From assembly GCA_013388895.1 (NCBI GenBank), contig JACAEK010000009.1, positions 1 to 53,673 on the forward strand: a stretch of DNA of 53,673 bases, in the 5' to 3' direction. Under the pieces are notes generated by a model. It saw only the letters and a list, made by a program, of their open reading frames with translations, ran no database searches and had not been told where the DNA came from. This document shows, piece by piece, positions 42,469 to 50,645 of the stretch (within the stretch, counting starts at the first letter, position 1; each line of letters starts with the position of its first letter). This DNA is from Candidatus Bathyarchaeota archaeon. Its GTDB lineage: Archaea; Thermoproteota; Bathyarchaeia; Bathyarchaeales; Bathycorpusculaceae. A program made the position numbers and the translations under genes.

Positions 42469-43883
42469 CTTCCTAAAATCCTCAGCAATTCACCTTTACC
42501 ATTTCTTATTTCCACTTTCAGTTTTTCATTTGCTTGTCTTGTGGCGCATTTTATGCATGGGTCGTAGGCTCTTATCACCATCTCTATTCTGTTCAAAAGT
42601 CCAGGTTTAATGTCGCCTTCCTGTATGAATTCTGCTGCCGCGTCTTTGACGTTAAGATTTATTGCAGCATTGTTCACTTGAGTGGGAATTACCAACTTCA
42701 TATTGCGTAAGCGCCCATTTCTATTTATGGTGTACTCGTGGGCAAGAGTGCCTCTAGGCGCTTCTACAACACCAATTCCTCTGCCGCTTTTAGGACTAAC
42801 CTTGACTCTTGTGTCAGTTCGTGTTATGCTCGGTTCTTCTAACAGCTCCTTGGCTCTTTCGCACGCGTACATCAGGTCTATGAGGCGGGCGTAATCAAAA
42901 AGCAAAGTAGCAAACGCGGGACTTCCAAATTTTCGCTTAAACTCTTCTAATTCTTTGTTAGCAATCTCTGTAGCTACCCTTTTGCTCACGTTCATCCTAG
43001 CTGTCGGGCCGACCTGCACTATTCCCTTCGGCAATCCCAATGCTTTCAAATAGGCAAACTTGGCATATGTCCATTCATAGCTTTTTTCTTCAATATGCTC
43101 CATATAATCTTGTGCATCAAATTCGGACAACGCCTCGCATCCAGGGCCTATAATGCGAATTTTTCCGTCATAAAACTCCATGGCATCGTTCCTTATTAAA
43201 GCCATGTAGCAGGTTTTGTAGTCGCCTGCCTTACGGAAATCTGGCCAATTCTTTTCGAAAAGTTCCTTTCCAAGTGTGAGGGCTTCTTTTGTTATTTTGC
43301 AGGCGTTTTCGGCTGATTTGAGCAGTTCTTCACGTTCTTTTTCCTTGAGAGGATTTATCAAACCGCCAGGTATTACAGAGACAATGTGTACTTCACGTTT
43401 TCCAATAACGTCCAATATTTTGGTGCCGAAGCTTCTCAATTCGATGGCTTTCTTACCTATTTCTGGCTTTTCTTGTGTGATTTGGAAGATGTTTCTTTTT
43501 GAAGGATTTTCTTCAGGTGAGAACCAGAAATCTGGCAATGTGAGAAAGAAAAAGACAAGAGACTGGTTAATAATCATCTGTCCCATCAGTAGAAGTTCAC
43601 GAAGCTTTTTCGCAGTTTCAGTTATCTCTGTTTCAAATACGCGTTCTATAGTTTTAACAGAAACTAAAACGTGGGCTGTTGAACAGACGCCGCAGATTCT
43701 TGAAATTATGAATGGCAGTCTCTCTGCATCCATTCCTCTGAGAAAATAATCAAAGCCACGAATTTCTGTGGCATAGAAATAAGCGTCTGAAACATTTCCC
43801 GCCTCGTCAAGTATTATCGTTACTTTTCCATGACCCTCAATCCTCGTAGTCGGCGAGATTGTTATCTCTCTTTTGTTGTTCAA
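42465..43883 (-). CDS. [NiFe] hydrogenase large subunit, Mvh-like group 3
   Basis: A 472-residue catalytic subunit of a cytosolic [NiFe] hydrogenase similar to F420-non-reducing MvhA. The active-site ligands are RICGVC near residue 62 and DPCIKC near residue 442, with the TTRIEGHG N-terminal motif. The residue after the second CxxC pair is Arg (CATR) in place of the more usual His, followed by 23 residues to the end, presumably removed by a maturation protease not seen here. It would bind Ni-Fe(CN)2CO from HypCDEF. It starts four bases inside the small subunit end, so the two form one operon. Confidence 0.93.
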   Translation of the reverse strand: MNNKREITISPTTRIEGHGKVTIILDEAGNVSDAYFYATEIRGFDYFLRGMDAERLPFIISRICGVCSTAHVLVSVKTIERVFETEITETAKKLRELLLMGQMIINQSLVFFFLTLPDFWFSPEENPSKRNIFQITQEKPEIGKKAIELRSFGTKILDVIGKREVHIVSVIPGGLINPLKEKEREELLKSAENACKITKEALTLGKELFEKNWPDFRKAGDYKTCYMALIRNDAMEFYDGKIRIIGPGCEALSEFDAQDYMEHIEEKSYEWTYAKFAYLKALGLPKGIVQVGPTARMNVSKRVATEIANKELEEFKRKFGSPAFATLLFDYARLIDLMYACERAKELLEEPSITRTDTRVKVSPKSGRGIGVVEAPRGTLAHEYTINRNGRLRNMKLVIPTQVNNAAINLNVKDAAAEFIQEGDIKPGLLNRIEMVIRAYDPCIKCATRQANEKLKVEIRNGKGELLRILGS

Positions 43884-44743
43884 ATTACTCTCTCCCTTGC
43901 TTTTGAACGTTCGAACTTTGAAAAAATGAAGGTGTGAAAAATAAACGGGTTGCGATATAACTCTTCTTTAATCTTTTCTTCGGGAATGCCTGTTCGTCTG
44001 GATATGACAGTGATTAGAAAAGAGTACATGTCTCTTGACCTGTACATCAACGAGTCTGGCGGACCTCTGCATCCGAAACATGTGAACCCTGCCCGCGGAC
44101 ATGGTGCGCCGCATCCTTCACGCGTCATTGAGCCTAGACATATGAAGCCTTGGCTTACAAGACACAGTACTGGGTCAGCTTCTTTCTCGTACGTGCCGTA
44201 TAAGCGGTCAAGTTTTGCAGCGATTATTTTTCTGTGGCATTCTGTGCAAACCACGCTTTGATGACGAACTGGTGATTTTCCACTTACTATGCTTTTCAAC
44301 GTGTGGACAATTAGGAAAGGCATGGGTGGACATCCAGGAATATAGTAGTCCACATCTACAAAGTTGCATATGGGATACATTAGGTCCTCTAATTCTGGAA
44401 GTTTACTCGTATCAAGAATGAAGTATTCTTTTTCCAACAGCTTCTTGAGAGATGCAATGTTACCTAGGCTTGTTACTCCTCCATGGGTTGCGCAAATTCC
44501 TAAGGCAACGAGAGTTTTGGATTTAGCCCGAACTTCTCGAATCAGTTTCTCATCTGCCTCTGTTCTGACGCCGCCTTCCACTATTGCCAAGTCGACTTCG
44601 GGAACTTCTTTCAAATCCATGAAGGTGGGCGAATAAACTATTTCGAAGTCTCCGAAAAGAATCTCCAACAGAGCATCGCCGGCATTTAGAAGCGAAGACA
44701 CGCATCCAGCGCAACAAGTTAAAGAAACAACGCTAACTTTCAA
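43880..44743 (-). CDS. [NiFe] hydrogenase small subunit, MvhG-like
   Basis: A 287-residue electron-transfer subunit. Fe-S ligands appear in order: TCCAGCVSSLL and GICATHGGVTS with PGCPPMP for the proximal cluster, then VCTECHRK with the following ADPVLCLVSQGFICLG, and GCGAPCPRAGFTCFGCRGPP for the medial and distal clusters. No Tat signal peptide is present, so it is cytosolic, as in group 3 enzymes. MvhD and heterodisulfide reductase genes are not adjacent. A TATA-like ATATATT lies upstream at about 44784-44790 on this strand. Confidence 0.93.
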   Translation of the reverse strand: MKVSVVSLTCCAGCVSSLLNAGDALLEILFGDFEIVYSPTFMDLKEVPEVDLAIVEGGVRTEADEKLIREVRAKSKTLVALGICATHGGVTSLGNIASLKKLLEKEYFILDTSKLPELEDLMYPICNFVDVDYYIPGCPPMPFLIVHTLKSIVSGKSPVRHQSVVCTECHRKIIAAKLDRLYGTYEKEADPVLCLVSQGFICLGSMTREGCGAPCPRAGFTCFGCRGPPDSLMYRSRDMYSFLITVISRRTGIPEEKIKEELYRNPFIFHTFIFSKFERSKARERVI

Positions 44744-44836
44744 ACGTTATTCCCCTTTAAGTATTCAAGATACGCTTAAGAAAATATATTCTTAACCTTC
44801 GTCTCATCGAATCTGCAAAAGATAGAAAAAATTGGC

Positions 44837-45781
44837 TCAGTTGTTGTTGATGGTTTGAGCGACTATTGTGAATACTTCCAAAGCTAAGTCATGTAGTTCC
44901 TTCAACATGGTTGCCAATTGGATTCCTTTTGTGGTTAGCATGTAGACTTTGGGTTTTTTTCTTGTGAATACAAGTTTTTTTCCCTTTAATCTTCGCAGAT
45001 ACTTATACGTCCTTCGTAGCGAAATTTTTGTTTTTTCACATAGTTTACGCGCTGATATGCCGCCTTCTGGAATGTTTTGATAGATTCTCTCTTCAGTTGG
45101 TGAAAACTCTGCTTTGTGTAAATCTCGCTTTGTTCGGAAAAAGAAAATGTAATCGTTTTCCTTAGTTGTTTGAACAAGGTTCGCTTTTTGAAGGCGATTC
45201 AAAGTTCGCGCGATGCTTTTTGTGGGAACTACGCCTTCGAAATCCTCGTAGGTTCTTGATTTGGTCAACATCATATCCAGAACAATTTCTTCATAACATT
45301 CAGAATGTGCGGGCAGAATATCGTCGATATCATGGTGGTTCTTTGTTATTTCTTTGAGTTGACAGCCGAAAAGAGTTGAAGAATAAAGGTTCTCGTTTTC
45401 TTTGGCTAATCCAACATTGATCAGCGGCATAAGATATTCTTTAGCTATGGTTTGTTGACTGTGATAATATCCTGAAATTTTTAGTTCTTTTTGAAGCCTT
45501 GGTACTGATTGTTTACTTTTTGAGATTAGGTCCAATATTTGTAGTCGTCTCTTGTTCTTTAACGTGTTTAGAAGGTTTATCATGAAGTTTGGGTTTTTCA
45601 TTTTTTCGTATAGAGTTCTTAGCTCGTTTTTTTGTTCCCAAATTTTGCAGCTGGCTATGCAGGTGAGGGGGGTTAAAGGGCGACAGTTTTTACAGTTTTG
45701 TTCCCCTTGGTTTATGATGTTTGTTAAGCTTGTTAGTTCGTCTGTCCCTTGGAGGGCTGTTTGGGCGCTTTCTCTCTTCAT
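44837..45781 (-). CDS. Multi-winged-helix regulator with N-terminal Cys4 site
   Basis: A 314-residue DNA-binding regulator. Near the N-terminus (about 30-45) is CKNCRPLTPLTCIASCKIW, a C-x2-C-x7-C-x3-C set that could bind a metal or Fe-S cluster. Three winged-helix-like domains follow: about 75-130 (KRRLQILDLISKSKQSVPRL), 165-215 (MLTKSRTYEDFEGVVPTKS) and 225-285 (TEERIYQNIPEGGISARKL, the RRTYKYLRRLKGKKLVF helix). It is divergent from the HTH gene at 45942 and shares with it a repeated operator. The hydrogenase operon lies directly downstream on the same strand, so control of hydrogenase by redox or metal is a reasonable guess. Confidence 0.75.
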   Translation of the reverse strand: MKRESAQTALQGTDELTSLTNIINQGEQNCKNCRPLTPLTCIASCKIWEQKNELRTLYEKMKNPNFMINLLNTLKNKRRLQILDLISKSKQSVPRLQKELKISGYYHSQQTIAKEYLMPLINVGLAKENENLYSSTLFGCQLKEITKNHHDIDDILPAHSECYEEIVLDMMLTKSRTYEDFEGVVPTKSIARTLNRLQKANLVQTTKENDYIFFFRTKRDLHKAEFSPTEERIYQNIPEGGISARKLCEKTKISLRRTYKYLRRLKGKKLVFTRKKPKVYMLTTKGIQLATMLKELHDLALEVFTIVAQTINNN

Positions 45782-45861
45782 GTTGGAGTTCTTCCGACGT
45801 TGTCATGACGGTTCCGGGGAGAAAGGAGAGGGTGTTAGAAGTAAGTCTGTTCGACTCTCCG

Positions 45862-45875
45862 TCATGACATACGTC
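45862..45875 (+). promoter_or_regulatory. Operator copy 1
   Basis: ATGACATACGTCAT, an inverted repeat ATGAC/GTCAT with a 4-base centre. An identical copy starts exactly 20 bp downstream, which puts both on the same helix face. The GTCATGAC palindrome at 45859-45866 overlaps its left end. Confidence 0.7.
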
Positions 45876-45881
45876 ATAATT

Positions 45882-45895
45882 ATATGACATACGTC
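45882..45895 (+). promoter_or_regulatory. Operator copy 2
   Basis: A second identical ATGACATACGTCAT. Its right end is one base from the plus-strand TATA box, so a bound dimer would compete with TBP. The A/T-rich gap between the two copies can serve as TATA box for the minus-strand regulator. Confidence 0.7.
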
Positions 45896-45896
45896 A

Positions 45897-45904
45897 TGTT
45901 TATA
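45897..45904 (+). promoter_or_regulatory. TATA box for the HTH gene at 45942
   Basis: TTTATATA directly after operator copy 2. The predicted transcription start is near 45927-45930, about 12-15 bases before the GTG start codon at 45942. Confidence 0.6.
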
Positions 45905-45928
45905 TACTTTTCCCACATGAATAAACTA

Positions 45929-45943
45929 ACGTGATGCTCACGT
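45929..45943 (+). promoter_or_regulatory. Palindrome over the start codon
   Basis: ACGTGATGCTCACGT: a perfect 6-bp inverted repeat with a 3-base centre, covering the predicted transcription start and the first two bases of the GTG start codon at 45942. It is different in sequence from the two upstream operators, so it may bind a second protein, perhaps the gene's own product. Confidence 0.5.
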
Positions 45944-46343
45944 GATAATTCCCTGCGAAGTAGCAGTAAAATCCGTCGTCCCCGCTGTAAAAGCCTTGAT
46001 GGCGAAACAACTTGTGGAAAAACACGGCTTGAAACAGGATGAAGTTGCTGAACTTTTAGGAATCTCCCAATCCGCAGTCAGCAAATACACCCGAAAAGTC
46101 AGAGGCTACGTGATAAAAATCGACGAAGTACAAGAATTAGAACCATCAATCCAAAAGATGATAAATCTAGTCGTCAACGGCTCCCCCGAAAGAACAGAAT
46201 TCTTAAAAGCTTTTTGTCAAACATGCATGGTAATACGAAAAACAAACCTTATGTGCCAATTCTGTCAACAAGCAGACCCAAACATAAAAACAGAAAAATG
46301 CAACTTTTGTAAATCAATAAACTTTTCCGAAAAACGGATCTAA
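45942..46343 (+). CDS. HTH regulator with C-terminal zinc knuckles
   Basis: A 133-residue regulator of the archaeal COG2522 kind, from GTG 45942. Residues about 20-55 form a helix-turn-helix (LVEKHGLKQDEVAELLGISQ, then SAVSKYTRKVRGY). The C-terminus holds paired Cys sites FCQTC, MCQFCQQ and KCNFCKS for one or two zinc ions. Divergent from the winged-helix regulator, with repeated operators between them. A TATA box lies directly upstream, giving a very short leader. It probably represses itself and its neighbour; the signal is unknown. Confidence 0.8.
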   Translation: MIIPCEVAVKSVVPAVKALMAKQLVEKHGLKQDEVAELLGISQSAVSKYTRKVRGYVIKIDEVQELEPSIQKMINLVVNGSPERTEFLKAFCQTCMVIRKTNLMCQFCQQADPNIKTEKCNFCKSINFSEKRI

Positions 46344-46373
46344 TTACAGTTCAGCTCGTTTCTGTCTATCTTT

Positions 46374-46880
46374 TCATTCTTCGTCATTTGCCAAATAATT
46401 CAGGTTTAGAGTCTTCATCTTGAATCCCGGACCGAGGCTGACGAGAAACGTTTCAAATGTGGATACTATGTGACCCCATTCTAACGCGTATTTTCGCATA
46501 AAATTTGTGTACTTGATGAAGTCTTTGTGGATAGATATCATGATGACGTCTTTTCCTCCGAGTCCTTCACCATCTGAAGCGAAAATTACGTTTGGATATT
46601 TGTTTACCCATTCTGTGGCTTGCTTTGCGATTTTTGTAGAGTCTTCTGGCGTAGGATAAGACTTTAACTTGCTAAATGTGAACGCCATAATTTGATAACC
46701 TAGTTTTGTGAAGTCTGGAATAATTGTGTAGGTTTTTATGTAACCTTCCTTCTCTAATTTCGTTCTTAATCTTGTAACTGTTGGTTGGGAAAATCCCAGA
46801 AGTCTTGCGAGTTCTCTGTCACTTTTTCTAGAGTTCTTCAGTAGCTGTTTAATCAGCATGATTGGTTTTTGGTTTTTCAT
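46374..46880 (-). CDS. Lrp/AsnC-like transcriptional regulator
   Basis: A 168-residue protein. The N-terminal winged helix (NSRKSDRELARLLGFSQPTV, then TRLRTKLEKEGYIKTYTIIP) is Lrp/AsnC-type. The C-terminal half is a divergent alpha/beta effector domain (FTKLGYQIMAFTFSKLKSYP, ATEWVNKYPNVIFASDGEGL), longer than the usual RAM domain and without its clear glycine motif. It is convergent with the HTH gene. The ligand is unknown. A TTTTAAAAG promoter-like element lies upstream at about 46904-46912 on its strand. Confidence 0.8.
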   Translation of the reverse strand: MKNQKPIMLIKQLLKNSRKSDRELARLLGFSQPTVTRLRTKLEKEGYIKTYTIIPDFTKLGYQIMAFTFSKLKSYPTPEDSTKIAKQATEWVNKYPNVIFASDGEGLGGKDVIMISIHKDFIKYTNFMRKYALEWGHIVSTFETFLVSLGPGFKMKTLNLNYLANDEE

Positions 46881-47056
46881 AGGCTAAATGTTCTAGCGAT
46901 ATCTTTTAAAAGCTTTTGGACCATATCCGGAATAATAAAACTGGCGATTTTTCTTTTTGAACGATATTTCTCTCAGTTTAGACTAAAATAGCAATTATAT
47001 GAGAAAAACTGGATAATAGAAACGTATTAATAAGTGCACTTCGAATCGTCTCAAAA

Positions 47057-48019
47057 TTGAGAATTGTTCAGGATGGTGGAAGCTTGTCCTCATTTGACGA
47101 AAAAAAAGTGCTTGATATTTTAGAAGAAGTAAGCAAAAGTGTTGTCAACATAAGTACGATTAAGATTGTTCATCACATGTTTTATCAAGCAGTTCCTGTG
47201 AAAGGTATGGGTTCTGGAACGATAATCGATACGAAAGGCTACATTTTAACCAATAATCATGTAGTTGGGGGCGCTGAGAAGATAGGTGTAACTTTGTGGA
47301 ATGGCGAAATCATAGAGGGACGCCTCGTAGGTTCATGCGCGGTTCATGACGCAGCCGTGGTGAAAGTCGATAGGAAAGATTTAACAGCCGCAGAACTTGG
47401 AGATTCCGAGAAGTTGAGAGTTGGTCAAAGAGTCTACGCTATTGGAAATCCCTTCGGATTATCCGGCGGTCCCACCGTAACTTCAGGCGTTATAAGTGCG
47501 ATAAACCGAACAATAGAGTCGGAAAGAGGCCTCATAGAGAATCTAGTTCAGACAGACGCTTCGATAAATCCGGGTAACAGTGGTGGCCCACTTGTGGATT
47601 TGGAGGGAAAAGTTGTTGCGATTAACACTGCCATCATTCCGTATGCTCAGGGCATCGGATTTGCAATTCCCATAAATTCAGCAAAAAAATGTACAGGCGA
47701 AATGATTAGAACTGGGGTCTTCGAAAGACCTTGGCTTGGCATAGTTGGCTTAAGCATTACCGAAGAAATAGCCAGCTACTATGATTTACCTGTTAACAGC
47801 GGGGTCTTAGTAACAAAAGTTGCAGACGACAGTCCTGCTGCACGAACAGGAATCCTTGCAGGCGACATAATTCTAAGAATGGACAGCGGAGCAATCAACA
47901 GCATAGAAGACTTGCTCAGCGAAATTCACAACAGAAAAATCGGCGACAAAGTACGAATCGCCATATATCGCAGAGGAAGAGAATACACCTTCGAAGTTAT
48001 ACTGAGCAAAATGCCTTAA
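47057..48019 (+). CDS. HtrA/DegP-like serine protease with PDZ domain
   Basis: A 320-residue trypsin-fold protease from a TTG start. The catalytic triad is His68 (LTNNHVV), Asp98 (HDAAVVKV) and Ser175 (GNSGGPLVD). One PDZ domain follows (about 225-318; PWLGIVGLSITEE, DDSPAARTGILAGDIILRMD). No signal peptide or membrane anchor is seen, so it is likely cytoplasmic, unlike bacterial DegP. It degrades or holds misfolded proteins. The promoter-like ATTAATAAG at 47029 is about 25 bp from the start codon, suggesting a nearly leaderless message. Confidence 0.9.
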   Translation: MRIVQDGGSLSSFDEKKVLDILEEVSKSVVNISTIKIVHHMFYQAVPVKGMGSGTIIDTKGYILTNNHVVGGAEKIGVTLWNGEIIEGRLVGSCAVHDAAVVKVDRKDLTAAELGDSEKLRVGQRVYAIGNPFGLSGGPTVTSGVISAINRTIESERGLIENLVQTDASINPGNSGGPLVDLEGKVVAINTAIIPYAQGIGFAIPINSAKKCTGEMIRTGVFERPWLGIVGLSITEEIASYYDLPVNSGVLVTKVADDSPAARTGILAGDIILRMDSGAINSIEDLLSEIHNRKIGDKVRIAIYRRGREYTFEVILSKMP

Positions 48020-48029
48020 CTAACCATGC

Positions 48030-48371
48030 TCACTTTTCCTGAAATTTCAGGTCTGGATTTTCACCCTTTGCTTTTTCTTCCAGCAATGCTTTGGTGCCAA
48101 TCTTTTTTCTGTAGACAAGCTGTCCAGCCCGATAGAAGACACGCCATCTTCCTTCGCTGGGATCATAAGTTGAAAGATAATAGGCACATGGAAATTCGCT
48201 GCATAAACCACAGTGTTCAACGCCTTTTTCTCTTACACAAGAGTAAAAGTGGCAGTCACCCCAAAACGGCTTTCCTTTCACGTAACCACAGCCCAGACAT
48301 TTGTTTTTGTAAAATCTGCATTCAGCACAGTATAAGCCACAAGGAGATATTAGATTCGCATCATTTGTCAT
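48030..48371 (-). CDS. DUF3795 Cys-rich protein
   Basis: A 113-residue protein with the DUF3795 pattern: SPCGLYCAECRFYKNKCLGC, then DCHFYSCVREKGVEHCGLCS and EFPCAYY. About ten cysteines in the first 65 residues suggest two zinc sites. Function unknown; homologues are widespread in anaerobes. Convergent with the HtrA-like gene, the ends separated by 10 bp. Confidence 0.85.
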   Translation of the reverse strand: MTNDANLISPCGLYCAECRFYKNKCLGCGYVKGKPFWGDCHFYSCVREKGVEHCGLCSEFPCAYYLSTYDPSEGRWRVFYRAGQLVYRKKIGTKALLEEKAKGENPDLKFQEK

Positions 48372-48465
48372 TTTGAAACAGCCTCGTATGGCATAAGACT
48401 TTTAACAAAAACATATAAGCATAGCTGAAAGACAGCTTCAAACTCTGTTGAGCGTGTCCAGCATT

Positions 48466-49050
48466 ATGGCAGGCAAAGAGGAGATCAAGGAAAAACCTAA
48501 CCTTTCAGTATTAGCCATGATTTCTTTCATTTCCTCTTTCGCCGTCGCTAGGGTATTCTCCAGCCTCTATCCCAAAACGATTTTGGAAGTTAGCGGTCTT
48601 CACATTCACCATTTCTGGTATGGCATAGCATTGCTTGCCGTGGGTGGCTGGCTAGGAATAAGTTGTGAAAACGAAAAAATAGACCGTCTAGCCGCCATAC
48701 TTTTTGGTGCAGGAGGCGGGCTGATAGGCGACCAAGTTGGGCTTTTGCTTACTCTTAATGCGCATGCATATTGGGCAGATGTTACATACACGTTTGTAAT
48801 TGTGTTTGTAACACTTGGTTCGATGCTGATTTTGTTGAACAGATACCGCAAGGTCATACGCACAGAATTCGCTCAGTTTTTACTCAATAATGCAAGCCTC
48901 TATTTTGGGGTCTTTATGGCTGTTGTCTCAATAGCCTTCATTCTGGAAACTGACAACATAATTATCATCGCAATATCAGGTGTGCTAACAACGGTAGCTT
49001 GTATAATTATCCTTGCTTACTTTATCCAACGCATCCGCATAAAACGTTGA
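48466..49050 (+). CDS. Membrane protein of unknown function
   Basis: About 194 residues from ATG 48466 (MAGKEEIKEKPNLSVLAMIS); a GTG at 48448 would add six residues. It has about six hydrophobic helices (18-40, 50-68, 78-96, 105-125, 140-160, 165-188). A notable HIHHFWYGIALLAVGGWLG segment puts three His residues at the membrane edge, which could bind a metal. A short cytosolic loop (NRYRKVIRTEF) precedes the last helix pair. No family recognised. Confidence 0.65.
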   Translation: MAGKEEIKEKPNLSVLAMISFISSFAVARVFSSLYPKTILEVSGLHIHHFWYGIALLAVGGWLGISCENEKIDRLAAILFGAGGGLIGDQVGLLLTLNAHAYWADVTYTFVIVFVTLGSMLILLNRYRKVIRTEFAQFLLNNASLYFGVFMAVVSIAFILETDNIIIIAISGVLTTVACIIILAYFIQRIRIKR

Positions 49051-49072
49051 TTCGCCAAGGTGCAACTTCTAC

Positions 49073-49864
49073 TTAGAGCAAGGATTTGATGAAACCGCCG
49101 TCTACTTGCATAACAGTTCCCGTTATGTAGCTGGCTTTTTCAGAAGCCAAGAAAACAACGAGATTGGCAATTTCTTCTGGTTCAGCCAATCGATTAAGAG
49201 GTATGCTGTTTGCCCATTCAGCTATTGCTGCTTCGTAAGTTTTTCCCGTTTTAGCGGCTATTGATTTGGCCAGTTCTTCAACTCTTCTGGTGAGAGTCCA
49301 TCCGGGGCAGACAGCGTTGACTAGTATGCCGTATTCTGCCAACTCGTTTGACATGGTTTTAGTTAGACCCAGCACTGCTGCTCTGATAGAATTAGATAAA
49401 ATCAGTCTCTCTGCAGGTTGTTTTACAGCGAAAGAGGTCATGTTGATGATTCGGCCCCACTTACGTTCTTTCATGAAAGGTATGACTTCTCTGCAGCAGT
49501 TAATGACGCTCATCAACAACAAATCCACGGTTCTGCGCCAATCTTCTTCTGATGTTTCTACAAAAAGAGCTGTCGGTGGGCCTCCGGTGTTATTGACTAA
49601 TATATCCACTCCACCAAATCTTTCTACAGTAGTTTTTACTAACGACTTAACATCTTTCTCATTCGTCAGGTCGGTGCGCACAGGCAAAACTTCTGAACCA
49701 GTTAAAGATTCAATTTCCTTTGCCGCTTTTTTTAACACGTCCTCATTTCTTGCACATATAGTAACCTTGACATGTTCTATAGCCAAACCAAATGCAATGG
49801 CTTTTCCTATTCCCTGACTTGAACCAGTCACTATGGCAACGCGCTTAGCAATTCCTAAGTCCAC
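49073..49864 (-). CDS. SDR-family oxidoreductase, non-canonical active site
   Basis: A 263-residue short-chain dehydrogenase/reductase. The coenzyme site is TGSSQGIGKAIAFGL near residue 14, with NNTGGPPTALF near 90. The expected Tyr-x3-Lys is not found: the segment reads PAERLILSNSIRAAVLGLTK, with Leu or Ile at the Tyr position and Arg where Lys would be. Ser is retained just before (NMTSFAV). This Tyr-less ILSNxxR form recurs in an FabG-like subfamily, so it may be functional by another route. The C-terminus (YITGTVMQVDGGFIKSLL) is standard. Confidence 0.88.
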   Translation of the reverse strand: MDLGIAKRVAIVTGSSQGIGKAIAFGLAIEHVKVTICARNEDVLKKAAKEIESLTGSEVLPVRTDLTNEKDVKSLVKTTVERFGGVDILVNNTGGPPTALFVETSEEDWRRTVDLLLMSVINCCREVIPFMKERKWGRIINMTSFAVKQPAERLILSNSIRAAVLGLTKTMSNELAEYGILVNAVCPGWTLTRRVEELAKSIAAKTGKTYEAAIAEWANSIPLNRLAEPEEIANLVVFLASEKASYITGTVMQVDGGFIKSLL

Positions 49865-49985
49865 ATTCTCACCATCAACAGTAATTCGCGACTATTGTTT
49901 TTAAGCTGTGATTAGACTTATAGATTTAGTGAAAAATTGGTTTCAGATTTTTCTGCGCATAAGCAAGTGGTAGCGAAACGTGATT

Positions 49986-50552
49986 TTATTCTGCTTTCAA
50001 TCTTCTAGTCCAGTCAACGAGGCTCTCCAGCAATTTCTCTATCTTTTTCTTTGTATCTGCATCTGTCAAATTGCCGTTTTCGTCGAATTTATCGTCTGCG
50101 TATGGCACCATAACTTCTGGCCAGTTTAACGTATGTATGTCAAGAGTCACAAAAGCCTGGCGAAGATGATATTGCGCTCTTGCTCCTCCAAGCATCCCAA
50201 TAGAAGCGCTCATTACAGCAACTGGTTTATCTTCAAACGCATTATCGCCATAAGGTCGTGAAGCCCAATCAATCGCGTTCTTAAGAACGCCTGGCATTGA
50301 GTAATTGTATTCTGGTGTCGCAATTAGTAGCGCATCTGCTGCCCTAATCTTTGCCTTAAATTCCTTGACTTTTTCGGGCGGTTGTTTCTCATAATCTTGG
50401 TTAAAAGGCGGAATTCCTTCAATGTCGAAAATCTCTAGTTTCACTCCGTCTGGCACTAGAGTTGCAGCTGCACGCAATAATCCTTTGTTGTACGAACCCC
50501 TGCGTAGACTTCCAGCAAAACCGAGAATTTTTGTAGACTTAGACTTGTTCAT
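49986..50552 (-). CDS. NADPH-dependent FMN reductase
   Basis: A 188-residue flavodoxin-fold reductase (ArsH/SsuE/azoreductase group). The FMN phosphate loop GFAGSLRRGSYNKGLLRAA lies near residue 11; PEYNYSMPGVLKNAIDWASR near 80 binds the isoalloxazine ring. Uses NAD(P)H to reduce FMN or quinones, acting in the cytoplasm against redox stress. It stands alone between the SDR and the AmrS gene, all on the minus strand with wide gaps. Confidence 0.92.
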   Translation of the reverse strand: MNKSKSTKILGFAGSLRRGSYNKGLLRAAATLVPDGVKLEIFDIEGIPPFNQDYEKQPPEKVKEFKAKIRAADALLIATPEYNYSMPGVLKNAIDWASRPYGDNAFEDKPVAVMSASIGMLGGARAQYHLRQAFVTLDIHTLNWPEVMVPYADDKFDENGNLTDADTKKKIEKLLESLVDWTRRLKAE

Positions 50553-50645
50553 AATTTTTCCTTATTCTATCTTAGCAATTTACGAGTTTCCATATCTAAC
50601 AGAGTCTGTAGCTTCAATTCTGAACTAAGTGATATGTTTGCCCTA

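Noticed and set aside
45862-45895. A CRISPR array
   Set aside because: Only two 14-bp repeats with a 6-bp gap, palindromic and at a promoter; this is an operator pair.
48026-48376. A 116-residue plus-strand frame opposite the DUF3795 gene
   Set aside because: The minus strand has the DUF3795 Cys pattern; the plus frame is its mirror, with no support.
49266-49817. A 183-residue plus-strand frame opposite the SDR gene
   Set aside because: It is antisense to a clear SDR coding sequence and has no recognisable domain.
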